A DNA stretch of 64,000 bases from Sipunculus nudus (lineage: Eukaryota; Annelida; Sipuncula; Golfingiida; Sipunculidae). The notes beneath the pieces are model-generated. The model made no database searches, was not told the DNA's origin, and saw nothing but the letters and a program-made list of their open reading frames with translations. A program made the position numbers and the translations under genes. Positions within the stretch are counted from its first letter, which is position 1. Every line of letters starts with the position of its first letter. Shown one piece after another: positions 13,775 through 22,860 of the stretch. The stretch is from assembly GCA_026874595.1 (NCBI GenBank), contig CM049316.1, forward strand, positions 75,499,676-75,563,675, written 5' to 3'.

Positions 13775-15360
13775 AGCACAGAATATTGTATAATGATACT
13801 AGCTCTCCACCGTAATGCTTAGTTCACCTGTAATTACATGTACCTCCAAATGTTTCTTTATCCATGCAGCTGTCCCGCGTGGACGCCGCTCTGCTGTCGG
13901 TTCCTCTGCCTCGTCAGTATTTACCCACGGTAACGGATCTTCTCGTGTTTACGGTAGACGTGGCTCGACTTCATCAACCTCTGTAAGTTTCATATGTTTT
14001 ATTTATTTTCGGGGATTTACAACTAGTCTAGGTTTAAAGGTGGAAACATAATCTGACTATAACAATACAGGTTACCACTTGGCAACATATTCTGACTAAC
14101 AGTACAAGAGTCCAGTTAGCAACATATAACTGACTAACAATACAGGACTCCTACTGTTTAATGTGACAGCAGATATGTTGGCATATTAATTGACCCGTCA
14201 GAAAATCGACAGTAGGGCTCATGATGTATTATTCAATTGTCGTGGACACTCCAAGACAGTTAAGACCATATATCTGTGTTGCTCAGTGAATACTTGGGTC
14301 TTGCTAGGCCTCAGTGTGTTTTATATAATTACTGGATCACAAAGTGGCCTAGTTATATGACTAACTCAGTTAATACGGTAGTCCTCATGATACTGCACGA
14401 TAATATAATGTTAATGTAATGCAGTAAATTCAAGTCAACTCGACCAAGGACAGGGAGGTTTGGAAGCCATGCAGGGATGTATCAGTCCGATCACTTAAAC
14501 AAAATGTTGGTGCTGGTGGTCCGAATTCAGGGTAACAGCATCCAATAGCCCCGCAGCAAATGTAGGACAAATATCATCCAAACGATGCTTAGTGGACTTT
14601 CCACTCCAAACTAACGACACCTATCGGCGAGTACTGACGACTAAGTGGTCGGGTCGGTTGCTGCGATACAAAAACTTGCATATTTAGTTATATCCCAAGT
14701 TCTCAAAGTAGTTACTGACCTAAGAAGTCTGTGAGGACGAGACATTTTTCATTAGAGCGGTTATACTGCCTGAGCACCCGGCTTCTATCGCTACACACCC
14801 GGTCACGTGATCGACCCAGCCAACGCAGACGATCTGCCCTGCACGCGCAGTGCGCTTGATCGTAGAATATAATGAATTAAGCCTGTACTTGTTCCCTGTC
14901 TCCCAAGTCACAGAAGCGTACAGGTCTCTGGTTTTGAAAATGAATAATTTGTAATAGATTATTGATATATTGTACAATATCGTAAACTGTGACATACATG
15001 CAATAAATGATATATGATTTATTCTCGATAGCGACGAATTTCAGTTTATTCTAATTCTGTTTATTCTCGTATTCTGTATCTTAATGGTTACATTTATTTT
15101 CCAATGCAAATGATTTATGTTTGTTTATTTACTTTATTTCTGTGTTTGCTGACTGAGCATCTCATTTTTATGTTTAGATATTATAAATGTATGTGTGTGT
15201 CTTATTTTACAGCCTCCGGAACTTGTATCCTGGAGCAGTGGAGGAATCCTCGTGCTGGTTCCTCCGTCTCTTCCCACGCCTGCTGGTACCCGTGTACGAG
15301 GCCATACTGGAATGTGATTGGCGGACGAGACCATCTTTCGCGCCATTTTTCCGCCAATAA
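734..15360 (+). CDS. IRE1/RNase L-like pseudokinase-KEN protein (5' end probably outside window)
   Basis: Eleven exons join in one frame: 734-907, 1550-3378, 4694-4847, 5207-5392, 6324-6414, 7525-7613, 9109-9305, 10612-10689, 11928-11991, 13870-13982, 15213-15360. The sum is 3123 nt, 1040 codons plus TAA. Every junction is GT-AG and phases match throughout. Domain order, counted from base 734: unrecognised helical region (1-190), Ser/Thr-rich linker (about 190-600), kinase (about 655-906), KEN-like domain (907-1040). The kinase keeps a glycine loop (GTGPFGT) and the beta-3 lysine (VAVKK, about residue 688). It has HLSLKPTN where active kinases have HRDLKPxN, and DVG for DFG. The GGRHPYG and HPYFW motifs are typical of the IRE1/RNase L group. 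No transmembrane segment is visible, unlike canonical ER IRE1, so a cytosolic RNase L-like role is possible. Family assignment is firm; activity and pathway are unknown. No start codon is visible at the first exon. Confidence 0.8.
1550..3378 (+). CDS. Kinase-KEN gene: large exon with N-terminal region and Ser/Thr-rich linker
   Basis: A polypyrimidine-TTGCAG acceptor precedes 1550 and a GTGAGT donor starts at 3379. This 1829-base open exon is far longer than the others. The first roughly 170 residues look folded and helical, with several Trp and Cys. The next roughly 400 residues are Ser/Thr/Asn/Lys-rich and probably disordered. The last roughly 60 residues are basic and lead to a VDDRFRIGTG segment that starts the kinase glycine loop. 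The N-terminal part matches no family I can name. Confidence 0.8.
3379..4693 (+). other. Intron of the kinase-KEN gene
   Basis: AT-rich, with stops in all frames. No repeat is recognised apart from poly-A/T runs. Confidence 0.6.
4694..4847 (+). CDS. Kinase-KEN gene: glycine loop and beta-3 lysine exon
   Basis: Acceptor TTTTTCCAG, donor GTAAGT at 4848. It encodes PFGTQVLLGVHEDGTEVAVK and on to WPNC, which corresponds to the HPN segment of IRE1 kinases. The ATP-anchoring lysine in VAVKK is kept, and a glutamate in the following helix (KVES) could form the usual salt bridge. Confidence 0.8.
5207..5392 (+). CDS. Kinase-KEN gene: hinge and catalytic-loop exon
   Basis: Acceptor CCCCTCGCAG, donor AAG/GTAGAC. 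Phase 0 at both ends. It encodes a hinge-like segment (VLKEYSLQELVDG) followed by a helix and the catalytic loop. The loop reads AHLSLK: the HRD aspartate, which acts as catalytic base in active kinases, is serine here. Confidence 0.8.
6104..6126. repeat. Poly-C tract followed by (CT)n
   Basis: A run of about 15 C then CTCTCTCT within the intron before exon 6324. It is one of about ten C or G homopolymers in the window. Confidence 0.8.
6324..6414 (+). CDS. Kinase-KEN gene: metal-binding (DVG) exon
   Basis: Acceptor CTTTCAG, donor GTAAGG at 6415. It encodes PTNILFDVDNKLSLTDVG and a short activation segment. The asparagine of the catalytic loop and the Asp of the DFG position are kept, which would allow nucleotide and metal binding even without phosphotransfer. 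The exon ends one base into a codon that the next exon completes (GCG). Confidence 0.8.
7525..7613 (+). CDS. Kinase-KEN gene: activation segment exon
   Basis: Acceptor TTCTTGACAG, donor CAG/GTAGGG. It encodes FCWHSKEALMAGP, aligning with the GWxAPE region of IRE1 kinases, then a stretch leading to the DTQVAG positions that match DIFSLG of IRE1. The canonical APE glutamate is not obvious. Confidence 0.75.
7954..8980 (-). repeat. Dispersed element with terminal hairpin and internal tandem repeats
   Basis: On the + strand the left end is TTAGCTCAGCTGACTG with a paired CCATCTGAGCTATAG, forming a hairpin. The right end is GACCCCTGGGTCACTTGTTTT. Between them a module of about 350 bp is repeated about 2.5 times; its marker ACCTAGAATCTTCT recurs near 8070, 8408 and 8762. 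Read on the - strand it has the same ends as elements at 35927-36651 and 41456-44675. It sits in the intron before exon 9109. A CTGTCTGTCTGT microsatellite lies near 8015. Confidence 0.7.
9109..9305 (+). CDS. Kinase-KEN gene: kinase C-lobe exon
   Basis: Acceptor TATATCAG, donor GTGAGT at 9306. It encodes VAGMLINYITTGGRHPYG, with the GGxHPFG-like signature of IRE1/RNase L, and a C-terminal lobe ending in RLSPAEAV. An in-frame TAG appears only if the intron is read through. The last codon (TA/T) is completed by the next exon to give Y in front of HPYFW. Confidence 0.85.
10612..10689 (+). CDS. Kinase-KEN gene: kinase/KEN junction exon
   Basis: Acceptor TATTCCACAG, donor GTAAGG at 10690. It encodes HPYFWSDQQKAQFLLVVGSQ, the classic HPFFW start of the KEN (kinase extension nuclease) domain, where the first KEN helix packs against the kinase C-lobe. 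Confidence 0.85.
11036..11290. repeat. AT-rich interspersed repeat
   Basis: Two similar halves, each with TTATAAAATA followed by AAGCCT-ATTAGGCGTTGAAC or a close variant. Related sequence occurs at about 22400-22780. It lies in a kinase-KEN gene intron. Confidence 0.55.
11928..11991 (+). CDS. Kinase-KEN gene: small KEN exon
   Basis: Acceptor TATTTTAG, donor GTTAGT (weaker than the others) at 11992. Length 64 bases. The frame that keeps both neighbours in phase gives a Trp/Cys/Arg-rich stretch ending GCSNW. Another frame (starting DALSCYKKNK) looks more protein-like but would break the phase on both sides. This is the least certain exon. Confidence 0.5.
12317..13525 (+). mobile_element. Tigger/pogo-like DNA transposon relic
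   Basis: It has terminal inverted repeats: left CAGTGGAACCCCGCC, right GGGGTTCCACTG, with more GACCACC/TTACGACC similarity inwards. Each end is flanked by TA (12315-12316 and 13526-13527), the Tc1/mariner target. Length is 1209 bp, against more than 2 kb for autonomous elements. Internally, 13018-13170 encodes a decayed CENP-B/Psq helix-turn-helix. No DDE transposase domain is left. It is inserted in the intron before exon 13870. Confidence 0.8.
13018..13170 (+). pseudogene. Transposase CENP-B-type HTH fragment, frameshifted
   Basis: One frame reads IPLKELSLKDKVALIKA, typical of the N-terminal HTH of pogo/Tigger transposases. The continuation (AQQFSVGKTQVHAI) is in another frame, so at least one indel separates them. 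A stop follows soon after. The DDE catalytic domain is missing. Confidence 0.7.
13707..13773. repeat. (TA)n microsatellite
   Basis: About 30 uninterrupted TA dinucleotides in the intron before exon 13870. Confidence 0.95.
13870..13982 (+). CDS. Kinase-KEN gene: KEN catalytic-region exon
   Basis: Acceptor CCATGCAG, donor GTAAGT at 13983. It encodes RQYLPTVTDLLVFTVDVARL, aligning with the [20 protein letters not shown] segment of IRE1 KEN. The tyrosine and the DLL are kept. The IRE1 Arg-Asn pair reads Val-Asp here and the catalytic histidine is offset by about one residue, so RNase activity is doubtful. Confidence 0.75.
15213..15360 (+). CDS. Kinase-KEN gene: last exon
   Basis: Acceptor TTATTTTACAG. 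It encodes the KEN C-terminus, including CWFLRLFPRLLVPVYEAIL, which matches the YFxxRFPxLLxxxYxxM pattern ending IRE1 KEN domains, and stops at TAA 15358-15360. The stop lies inside an AATAAA hexamer (15356-15361). Another AATAAA lies near 15590. Confidence 0.8.
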
Positions 15361-15786
15361 AGCTCAGCGTCCAGCAGCATCAGCGACTAAATATACATAT
15401 ACTCCATATGACTGTGATATATAATGTTGCCATGATACCTCACCATGTGATACAAACATTATTTTTAATAATCAGTCTGAAGATATATTATATTTTTAGT
15501 ATGATGTAAATGCTTAACATAACTTTACTGTAAATTTTATGTAAATACAAAGAAACGTCTACATGTCAAGTCTTCCACTTAGTGAATGCATAATAAACTG
15601 TGCCATATTTGGGCAGTTTAATCAGAGCATGCAAGCTTTAAACGTTCCCAGCCTTAATGAAATCATTTGTAAAACATAAGAAAGTGGCCATATTCTCTGC
15701 TTGTGCGTAGGACTAAAAAAAGAAGACAATGGATTAATAGATATTAAATCAAAGTTTTGTCCAGATAATATATATATGTGTGTGTG

Positions 15787-15867
<81 letters not shown>

Positions 15868-17046
15868 ATGTACTTTAAAAAAAACATGATTTTTATTTAT
15901 GTGTCTTTGTGTTTGAAAATAAATATTTTCATGAAAAAAATGTATAGCATTTGGTTTCCAATAGATAAATTGACCAGGATAATCCAATGTAGATTTTAAT
16001 TAGTTAAAAAAAGACGCCAGATTAAAAAGTGAACAACCTGTACCAAGTTTACTCTTTAATTTAGCTGCTGGATGGGATTTAAGGGAAAAACTGTCACTGC
16101 CTTTGGGGCATGTTACTTTATTCTGGTATGGAACTGTAAAGGCTTCCCGGTTAGCCTTTGCAACTAAACAACTTACAGGATTGGGGAAACCTGATAATGT
16201 AAGAACGCAAAAAAAAAAAAAATTGCTTTATATCCATTGTTTCAACTTCGTTTGCTCTTACATGATTGGCCACTGGGTTTGACAAAGAGCCTGGATTGGT
16301 CAGTTGACCTGGTGTATCATGTAACATATGACTTCCTAAAAAGATGAACCTAACATTAAACAACTTATATTCCGAGACTAACCTTGACCTAGGCACAAAG
16401 CATACACATGCCCGATCATGCAAGACTACCGTTTAGACTAAGGATGCGAGCTGCAAGCATACCCTATACGTTATAACTAACGCTCAAATGAAGTTAATCT
16501 AATTATGTTACAAAAGCAATTGAACAATTTATATGTATTTTATTTATTTTTTTTGTTGCAACACTCCATGTAAAACTCATTGCGTATACTTGTCATCCTA
16601 ATCGGCAGACGGGTTATCATCCTGTGAGTCAAAATATTTTCGGAATAAGGTTGTATCATAGGAAGCGTTAAAATATCTCATTAAAAGTGAACAGAAACGT
16701 ACTTTACGTAGCAAATAAAGATATAATTAACGAGACGAGTTCTCAAGTATTGTAAACGAAAGTGCGTGAAAAACGACCAGAAAGTACTGCGGTAACCTGG
16801 CAACCAAGTTATACAATAATTTGCATAAATGAGACTTGGGCAAGTAATATTTACTGTTATTATTTATCAAAATAATTTTGCAAGTAACCTTTACGAGAAA
16901 GTGAAGTTTTATCATTACCAATAATTAAAATAACAGATTATTATTAATGTAATAACATGGTATAATATTTTTTATCCACATCCGATAACTTTCATTCTTC
17001 ACAATGAGCAAACATAAAAATAACGATATAGTGTAAGTAACCTTTT
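15361..17046. other. Intergenic spacer between convergent genes
   Basis: It separates the 3' end of the kinase-KEN gene from the 3' end of the first MOLO1-like gene. Apart from the microsatellite and poly-A runs, nothing is recognised. Confidence 0.6.
15767..15864. repeat. Compound (TA)n(TG)n microsatellite
   Basis: Alternating TATA and TGTG blocks. They produce spurious open frames of Tyr-Ile and Cys-Val on one strand and Thr-His on the other. Confidence 0.95.
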
Positions 17047-17409
17047 TTATTTAAAACAAAACATAGCATAGCAGTCACGACACTCGCGGCCTGAGCTTAT
17101 CATTGCCCTGAGATAATATACTGTCGCCGTGATGCTCCCGAAAATGGCTGCCCCTCCAAGTATGCATGCGATCACGATAATAATTATTTGTACTTTAGTA
17201 AGACCGGCAGTATATTCGGCCAGGATCCCGGCTATAGCCTCCTCTAGGCCCTGTTTTATCCTGCCCTTCTCCAAGTATTCCTCAGCCGCAGCGTAGATGA
17301 CGTATTTTTCTTTATCGGTCATGTGTTTGATTTTAGGGATTACAATAATTTCCCGGTCGACCTGCTCAGTCCTTTCTTCATATAGAATACTGTTTGCAGC
17401 GATGTACAG
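17047..17409 (-). CDS. MOLO1-like gene A: terminal exon
   Basis: Acceptor TTTTTCCAG. It encodes LYIAAN, a charged linker, the membrane helix (IIIIVIACILGGAAIFG) and a short tail with RECRDC. The stop TAA (plus 17047-17049) overlaps AATAAA on the - strand (plus 17046-17051). Confidence 0.8.
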   Translation of the reverse strand: MYIAANSILYEERTEQVDREIIVIPKIKHMTDKEKYVIYAAAEEYLEKGRIKQGLEEAIAGILAEYTAGLTKVQIIIIVIACILGGAAIFGSITATVYYLRAMISSGRECRDCYAMFCFK

Positions 17410-19252
17410 CTGGAAAAAAGGGAAAACTATATTAACTCGCTTCATCGTCATAGTTGGTAATAGTGAAAGGGCGCCATTTAATACATGCGCAGGGAGAATC
17501 CTACCAGTTCATAATAATTATTTCTTTACATGTGTACGGTTTCCGGCCCAAGGCGGGCGCGTCCGGATTTTTATAAGTCCTTTTTGTGAACTTAAAATTT
17601 GGGATGATGCAGCGACTTCCATCTGTCGTCCGCCGTCTGTGACCAAATATCTGATCATCCAATGAAGCCGTCCTGATGGAATTCTGCATGCCTAATTATT
17701 ATTAAACAGTTAATGAATATGCAAAAAAATTTGTTGGTGCCGCCGTCTAATTTGGCATACCTTCTGCGAGCCGAAATGGTATTGTGCATACCCGGTTAAG
17801 CAATTGCTTCGAGAAAGAGAATAAAAGAAGAATGAATTGAGTCAAATTGTTCTCAAATTGGTGTCTCTACGAAATTTCAAATTTTGACGATCTGAAAAAT
17901 TTATAATTTAATGCATTCATGATGAAATGTCTGTTACCATATATTTGCAGCCTACGGCACCAAATTTCACGGGATTATTAATTATGCGACTACTATGTGA
18001 TTTCCAGTTGCAGATGGCGCTTTGTTTTCTGAACGACTTTCCAAAGATATGAAAATGTGCATAGATTAGTCTGTCACCAGAGGACTGTGACCTGGTTATT
18101 TTATTGCATATTTGAGCAAGGGGTATCACCAGATGATTGTTTTTATAATTTATTGTACATTAATATTGAGTATCATGTTTTGATGTTTAATTTATTGTTC
18201 ATTAATATGGAGTATCATGTTTAGATGTCAATTTTTTGTTAAGAGAACAAAGGTGCCCCGTTTGATAATTATTCAGTACAGTTTAATTCCGTGGGAACCG
18301 ATTCATGTCTAGGTGGTTCCTTTAGTAACGCTGTTTATTGTAGACATCAAAGCAGCGCACCTGTTTATATTGCTTTTTCTCAGGGTTTGCTCTCTGGAAG
18401 CGTGTCCATTTTATATGTACATCTGCAGAATTACGTTTCGATTCCGGACTACGTGACGGGGCAGTATCACGTGCCTCCTCTAATTTAATATCCTGGTATT
18501 AACCAGGCCCGATGACTTCCACACCTTAGGGTTCTGGGTGTGCAATCGTCCCCATAACTGGGTCATACTACCAAGGAACCCCCGAAAGGCGCACTCGTTC
18601 GTGAATGAAACACGGCCGCTGGGCACAGCCTTCCCATTAAAGGTGCCCAATAACCTACCTTTTGAAACGAGTTTATGTGAATTCTGGTTTCCTCTTGTAT
18701 ATATATTAATGATCTGAGGGTTCATTTGGTTGTGAAAAGTTCTTATAAGACCTTCGTAAGGGCTGTGTGAATGTGTTTATCATCAACATGTTTGTAAACC
18801 CAGGAATGTTGACAGACGGGAAATACAAGTAACCTAAGGTGGTAGGTTGCAAATATGCAGAGGTAGAAGGTCACTTGATGCAATACACCATTTGCAAAGC
18901 TCTGGCTTATCTGACTTACTGCCAGATGCCATTGTTGAAATTGTTTTAATAATCGAACTCACGCTCTCCCGGCTTTGGGTCCTGTGTTCTACCCCAGAGC
19001 CACAGAAGCAAGTATTTGTGGGTGCTGTTGATGTGTTTACATTATGACCAGTGTATTTTAAACTCACCTTTGACTGCCCAGCTACATACATAAGGACGGC
19101 TTCCACGTCACAGTCCTTCCTGTAACTCCAGGTCTTAGAGAGATGCTCGGCAAAATCAGCGACAGACGCTAAAACTTCACTGCTGCGTGGCTGTCTCTGG
19201 TTCATGTCTATTTTAGGAAAACTCTCATTGCAGTGGCCATGTTTCGTACACC

Positions 19253-19314
<62 letters not shown>

Positions 19315-21920
19315 AATGAAAACACAAAAATACAACATTACCCCAGGTTATCCTAGTTATTTATATAAACTGTTCATAAACTAAGGCCCCGCCCCCTGTC
19401 CTATGTATACACTTGTATACATTTGTATACACTCTGACAGATACCTATTATGATGAATGTACCCCCCCCCCCCCCCATCCCGCCTTCCAATACTCTCGTG
19501 GACCATTTTCTCAGACCTCTTCATCACACTCCTATAATGAACGTGTTCCTAAACCCCTATATGGATGTTTGTAGAAGCATATTTTATATACAACTGCTTG
19601 GCTCAGAAGTCCATTATGTACAAAACAAATATATACAAAAAATATATGAAATGAAATGAAAAGTAATATGAAAACTTACTGCGTCAGTGATTTAAAATCT
19701 GACAGGACTTTTGAAAAGACCTGCTCCGTGGTTGTTAAATGTATTTATCAACACACATGCAGACAGACGCTAAAATATGTCTGATGTCCGAATCTACACA
19801 CAGGGAGACGGAAAAATATGTCTGATGTCCGAATCGATACACAGAGAAACGTAAAAATATGTCTGATGTCCGAACCTACACAGAGAGACGCAAAAATATG
19901 TCTGATGTCCGAATCTACACACAGGGAGACGGAAAAATATGTCTGATGTCCGAATCGATACACAGAGAAACGTAAAAATATGTCTGATGTCCGAACCTAC
20001 ACAGAGAGACGCAAAAATATGTCTGATGTCCGAATCTACACACAGGGAAACGGAAAAATATGTCTGATGTCCGAATCGATACACAGAGAAACGTAAAAAT
20101 ATGTCTGATGTCCGAACCTACACAGAGAGACGCAAAAATATGTCTGATGTCCGAATCTACACACAGAGAGACGCAAAATGTTTTTTTTCTAATTTTATTT
20201 GGGTCAGAATTTATTAATTGAATGTCTGTATTTACACAGAGAGCAAAAAAAAAATAGCCTTTAAACGATACCCTTTGTGCCCGTTATAACTAAGGAAGTT
20301 TCAAATATAAAATCAAATCATATTGAAATTTAAATATCGAATGATATGTTGCATTATAGTAAAGAGCATAAAGCACACGAATTTGGGAGCCTCCTGAAAA
20401 TTCGTTGACAGGATTTAAAGGGGGAGGGGGCTTCAATGAGGACATGCTATGATTTACATTGTCGAGTATTCGCATGATTGAGGTGGGGGGGGGGGGGGGT
20501 ACTTACGTATTTTTTGTGAGGTCTATGTAAGCAAGTTCCTGAACGACAACAAGCCACAGAGGCAAGCCGTCATTGTCGTGTTCACAGTCCCCGCAGATAC
20601 AGGGCGTCATGTTCCTGAAGGCAATCAGCTGTTGGTCTATCTCAAAGGCTGCAAATGACAAGAACAATGCTCAAAATGTACAATATCCACATGTCACCAA
20701 GCCGAAGAAAAAGCACACTAGAAATCTACATTCTAAGGAATGCAAGCCACCGCTATGTTGGGGGCCTTGTGGGATGCTCCCAAAACCGTGTTTGCATTCA
20801 CTTATTTGGTCAATATTCCAATATTCGTTCGTGCAAACGTGTCTTAACATTTGTCAATATTCTGTTGATGACGTTCATGAACCCGGGTTATGTGCCGGAT
20901 CCACAAAAAATCTAATTGATTCCAAAACTGCCCTGAAAATTTCATTATATTCCATTCATTATTGCGTGAGTTATCTTGTGAACAAATTCACAAACGCACA
21001 TACACAAATACACGAATGGGTATGAAAGCATACACTCCTGGCGGAGGCAATGAGTGACCCATATGTCATGACGCTCAGCAACCGCATGTTTATACAGTAC
21101 AAATGAAAGGTGAAAAAGCGGCCTATACAACTGAACAATAAAACGGAGGCCCATATATTCAATTAAAGGATAAAAGTCACACTGTCGCGGATCTCTCTAC
21201 GGATCATAATGGATGGTGCGCACATGGACCATCGCTGGTGATCCTTGATTAATCTCTGGTGACACGTGGATAGTCCGTGGCTTTGTCCGACGTCATCCCT
21301 CATGATCCGTGGTAGCTGGTCTTTGTCAAACTCTACGGAAGTTCTGAAATGTTCAAAACTTCCGTTATGCGGCTACGAATGAACCACTCCGTGGTAGATT
21401 GTTATTTTCAAAACGGCGTCCAAGATGGCCCTTATTAAGATCCTAAAAACGGCCATAAATAATTTTTCTTTCATTCTTGAGTTGCAATATTGATCTAATA
21501 TTGGGGTTTTTGGGTCCCGCTACCGACTAAAGCATCGTTGATTAGCCACGTGACTTGCACATCCAAGATGGTGCACGGAATGGCCGCCATGACCAAAGAA
21601 TGGCCATTAATCATTTGTATTTAATCCCTAGAGTTAAAATATTGGTATTAATATAAAACAGCGTTACCTTCATGTGGCTGTAAGATTTGATCCGGGTCAC
21701 ATAGCGTGGACGGCTCAGTACGCCCGCATCCTTCAGGGTCAGTCATCGGGTTAGGAAAATCACATCTATACCACAACTTGTGGCCGTTATACGTTACCGG
21801 GGCTTTGTTTGGTAGGTCACTGTCTGCCTGGCATTCTGGGAAGTCCATGGTCGTACCAGCAAAAACTGGACCAAGGAGAGCAGCCAGAACTACCGGTATC
21901 GACAGGAATCCGGACGGCAT
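17047..21920 (-). CDS. MOLO1-like TPM-domain membrane protein, gene A
   Basis: Exons on the - strand: 21920-21668, 20648-20507, 19251-19068, 17409-17047. The total is 942 nt, or 313 residues, with phases 1, 2, 0 at the junctions. The start ATG (21918-21920) opens a signal peptide (about residues 1-21). A Cys-rich domain has the pattern CxFPNPxxxxxxCG...LCDPDxIL, then TPCICGDC, then a TPM-like core (DFAEHLSKTW, CDVEAVLMYVAGQ). A single membrane helix lies at about 266-293, with a short Cys-containing tail. The architecture matches the MOLO1 family, whose C. elegans member assists levamisole-type acetylcholine receptors. Family is inferred from pattern; partner and role here are unknown. The gene is the smaller paralogue of the one at 36839-49537. 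Confidence 0.75.
19068..19251 (-). CDS. MOLO1-like gene A: exon 3
   Basis: It encodes CTKHGHCNESFPKIDM, then SVADFAEHLSKTWSYRKDCD and VLMYVAGQSK. Acceptor TATATGCAG abuts a (TA)n microsatellite, so the intron's polypyrimidine tract is replaced by alternating TA. Donor AAG/GTGAGT. Confidence 0.8.
19256..19315. repeat. (TA)n microsatellite
   Basis: About 60 bp of TA with two AAA interruptions, directly next to the exon 3 acceptor of MOLO1-like gene A. Confidence 0.9.
19461..19477. repeat. Poly-C tract
   Basis: About 16 consecutive C, in an intron of MOLO1-like gene A. Confidence 0.85.
19765..20178. repeat. Minisatellite with higher-order structure
   Basis: Ten copies of TGTCTGATGTCCGAA, starting at 19778, 19819, 19860, 19899, 19940, 19981, 20020, 20061, 20102 and 20141. 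Spacing is 41, 41, 39 repeated three times, so a 121-bp trimer is the amplified unit. The three subtypes differ at TCTACACACAGGG, TCGATACACAGAG and CCTACACAGAG. It is intronic in MOLO1-like gene A. Open frames across it are artefacts. Confidence 0.95.
20507..20648 (-). CDS. MOLO1-like gene A: exon 2
   Basis: 142 bases, the same length as exon 2 of gene B. It encodes IDQQLIAFRN, then PCICGDC and PLWLVVVQELAYIDLTKN. Acceptor TTTGCAG, donor GTAAGT. A poly-G run lies just downstream in the intron (plus 20483-20499). Confidence 0.8.
20705..20945 (-). repeat. Interspersed repeat, copy 3 (inverted)
   Basis: Reverse complement of the repeat at 459-692 and 33026-33235. Matching blocks include ATTC-AAGGAATGCAAGCC, TTTGCATTCACTTATT and TGATGACGTTC. 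It lies in intron 1 of MOLO1-like gene A. Confidence 0.7.
21668..21920 (-). CDS. MOLO1-like gene A: exon 1
   Basis: It encodes the signal peptide (MPSGFLSIPVVLAALLGPVF) and the first Cys pairs (CDFPNP...CG...LCDPDQIL). Donor G/GTAACG leaves one base. Exon 1 of gene B ends at exactly the same point in the protein. Confidence 0.8.
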
Positions 21921-22039
21921 GGTCAGATTAGTGATCCGTCCTGAAAACCAAATTCATCAGTTTACATACAGGTTGAACAGGATGAGCGCCGTTAATAAAT
22001 TGGGGTACTACTGCAATCGGTTAACTTCTTGATTCTAAT

Positions 22040-22860
22040 CAGCATCATCAATATTGTTTAATATCAACTTATTACTAATGGAGCCTAAAATACTGGTATT
22101 AAATATTAATAAACTATTTTGTTCGTTAGTAGTATCTATACAACTTTTATATAGGTATTGACAGATATAGGTACATTATATGTGGCTCACATTTTAGGGA
22201 CTAAAACAACAACTAAACCCACATTTTTAAAATAAAATTTTGATTCTCGTACTAGACACTGATGAACCCATATTTTATTTTTTTTTACGGATTTCAACAT
22301 TTCTCTCTATTAAACCACTTTTATTCTGTGCAAACTGAATTTACCTTTGGTATTTTAGTCAATGACGTAACATGGTAAGTTAAAATAAATAATTAAAAAA
22401 GTGAAGCTTTTTTCACTACTTTTTTACTACATATTTCTAAATTATAAAATACTTTATAAATTATTCATATTATTATATAGCAGGAGCCATTCTAGGCGTT
22501 GAATAATAGAAAAAATGGTTCACTTAAAAAGTTCTATATGCAGGTTATGATGAGCCTACATTTGATATATTTGTCAACGTCCTTATGTACATATGTAATC
22601 ACTTCAAGGAAAAATAAATCTAGAAATGATGTTTATTTTTCCTGTTTAACCCATATAAAAAACATAACAGTAATACATGTGTATATATTATTTATAGTAG
22701 GGTATAGCAGGAACCTATTAAGCATTAAACCCACATTTTTTATAAAAGCAGCCCCGTATAATGCACCTATACCGTGTTTCTAAATAATTTGTAATGTCAA
22801 CTTATTAATGTTACCTTCAATTATGAAATTAAATATAAATAAACTATTTTTGGGGAAAAC
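22040..22860. repeat. AT-rich repeats upstream of MOLO1-like gene A
   Basis: Contains two or more diverged copies of the motif set TTATAAAATA / AGCAGGA-CC-ATT-GGCGTTGAA, also found at 11036-11290. A second marker, GGTATTAAATATTAATAAACTATTT, is partly repeated near 22095 and 22830. Boundaries are unclear. Confidence 0.5.

Noticed and set aside
13815-14051. Alternative frame (RGRRSAVGSSASSVF) for the 13870-13982 exon
   Set aside because: It breaks phase with the last exon and lacks KEN similarity; the other frame continues the domain.
15622-15999. THTHTH / YIYIYI / CVCVCV open frames
   Set aside because: Translation of a compound TA/TG microsatellite.
18834-19325. 163-residue - strand open frame taken as a whole
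   Set aside because: Only 19068-19251 is coding. The rest reads into a TA microsatellite on one side and past the GTGAGT donor on the other.
19748-20084. Repetitive open frames reading RFGHQTYF / SDIRHIF
   Set aside because: Artefact of the 41/41/39-bp minisatellite, with no start or splice context.
19765-20178. CRISPR-like regular array
   Set aside because: No unique spacers; the whole unit repeats in tandem, in a eukaryotic intron.
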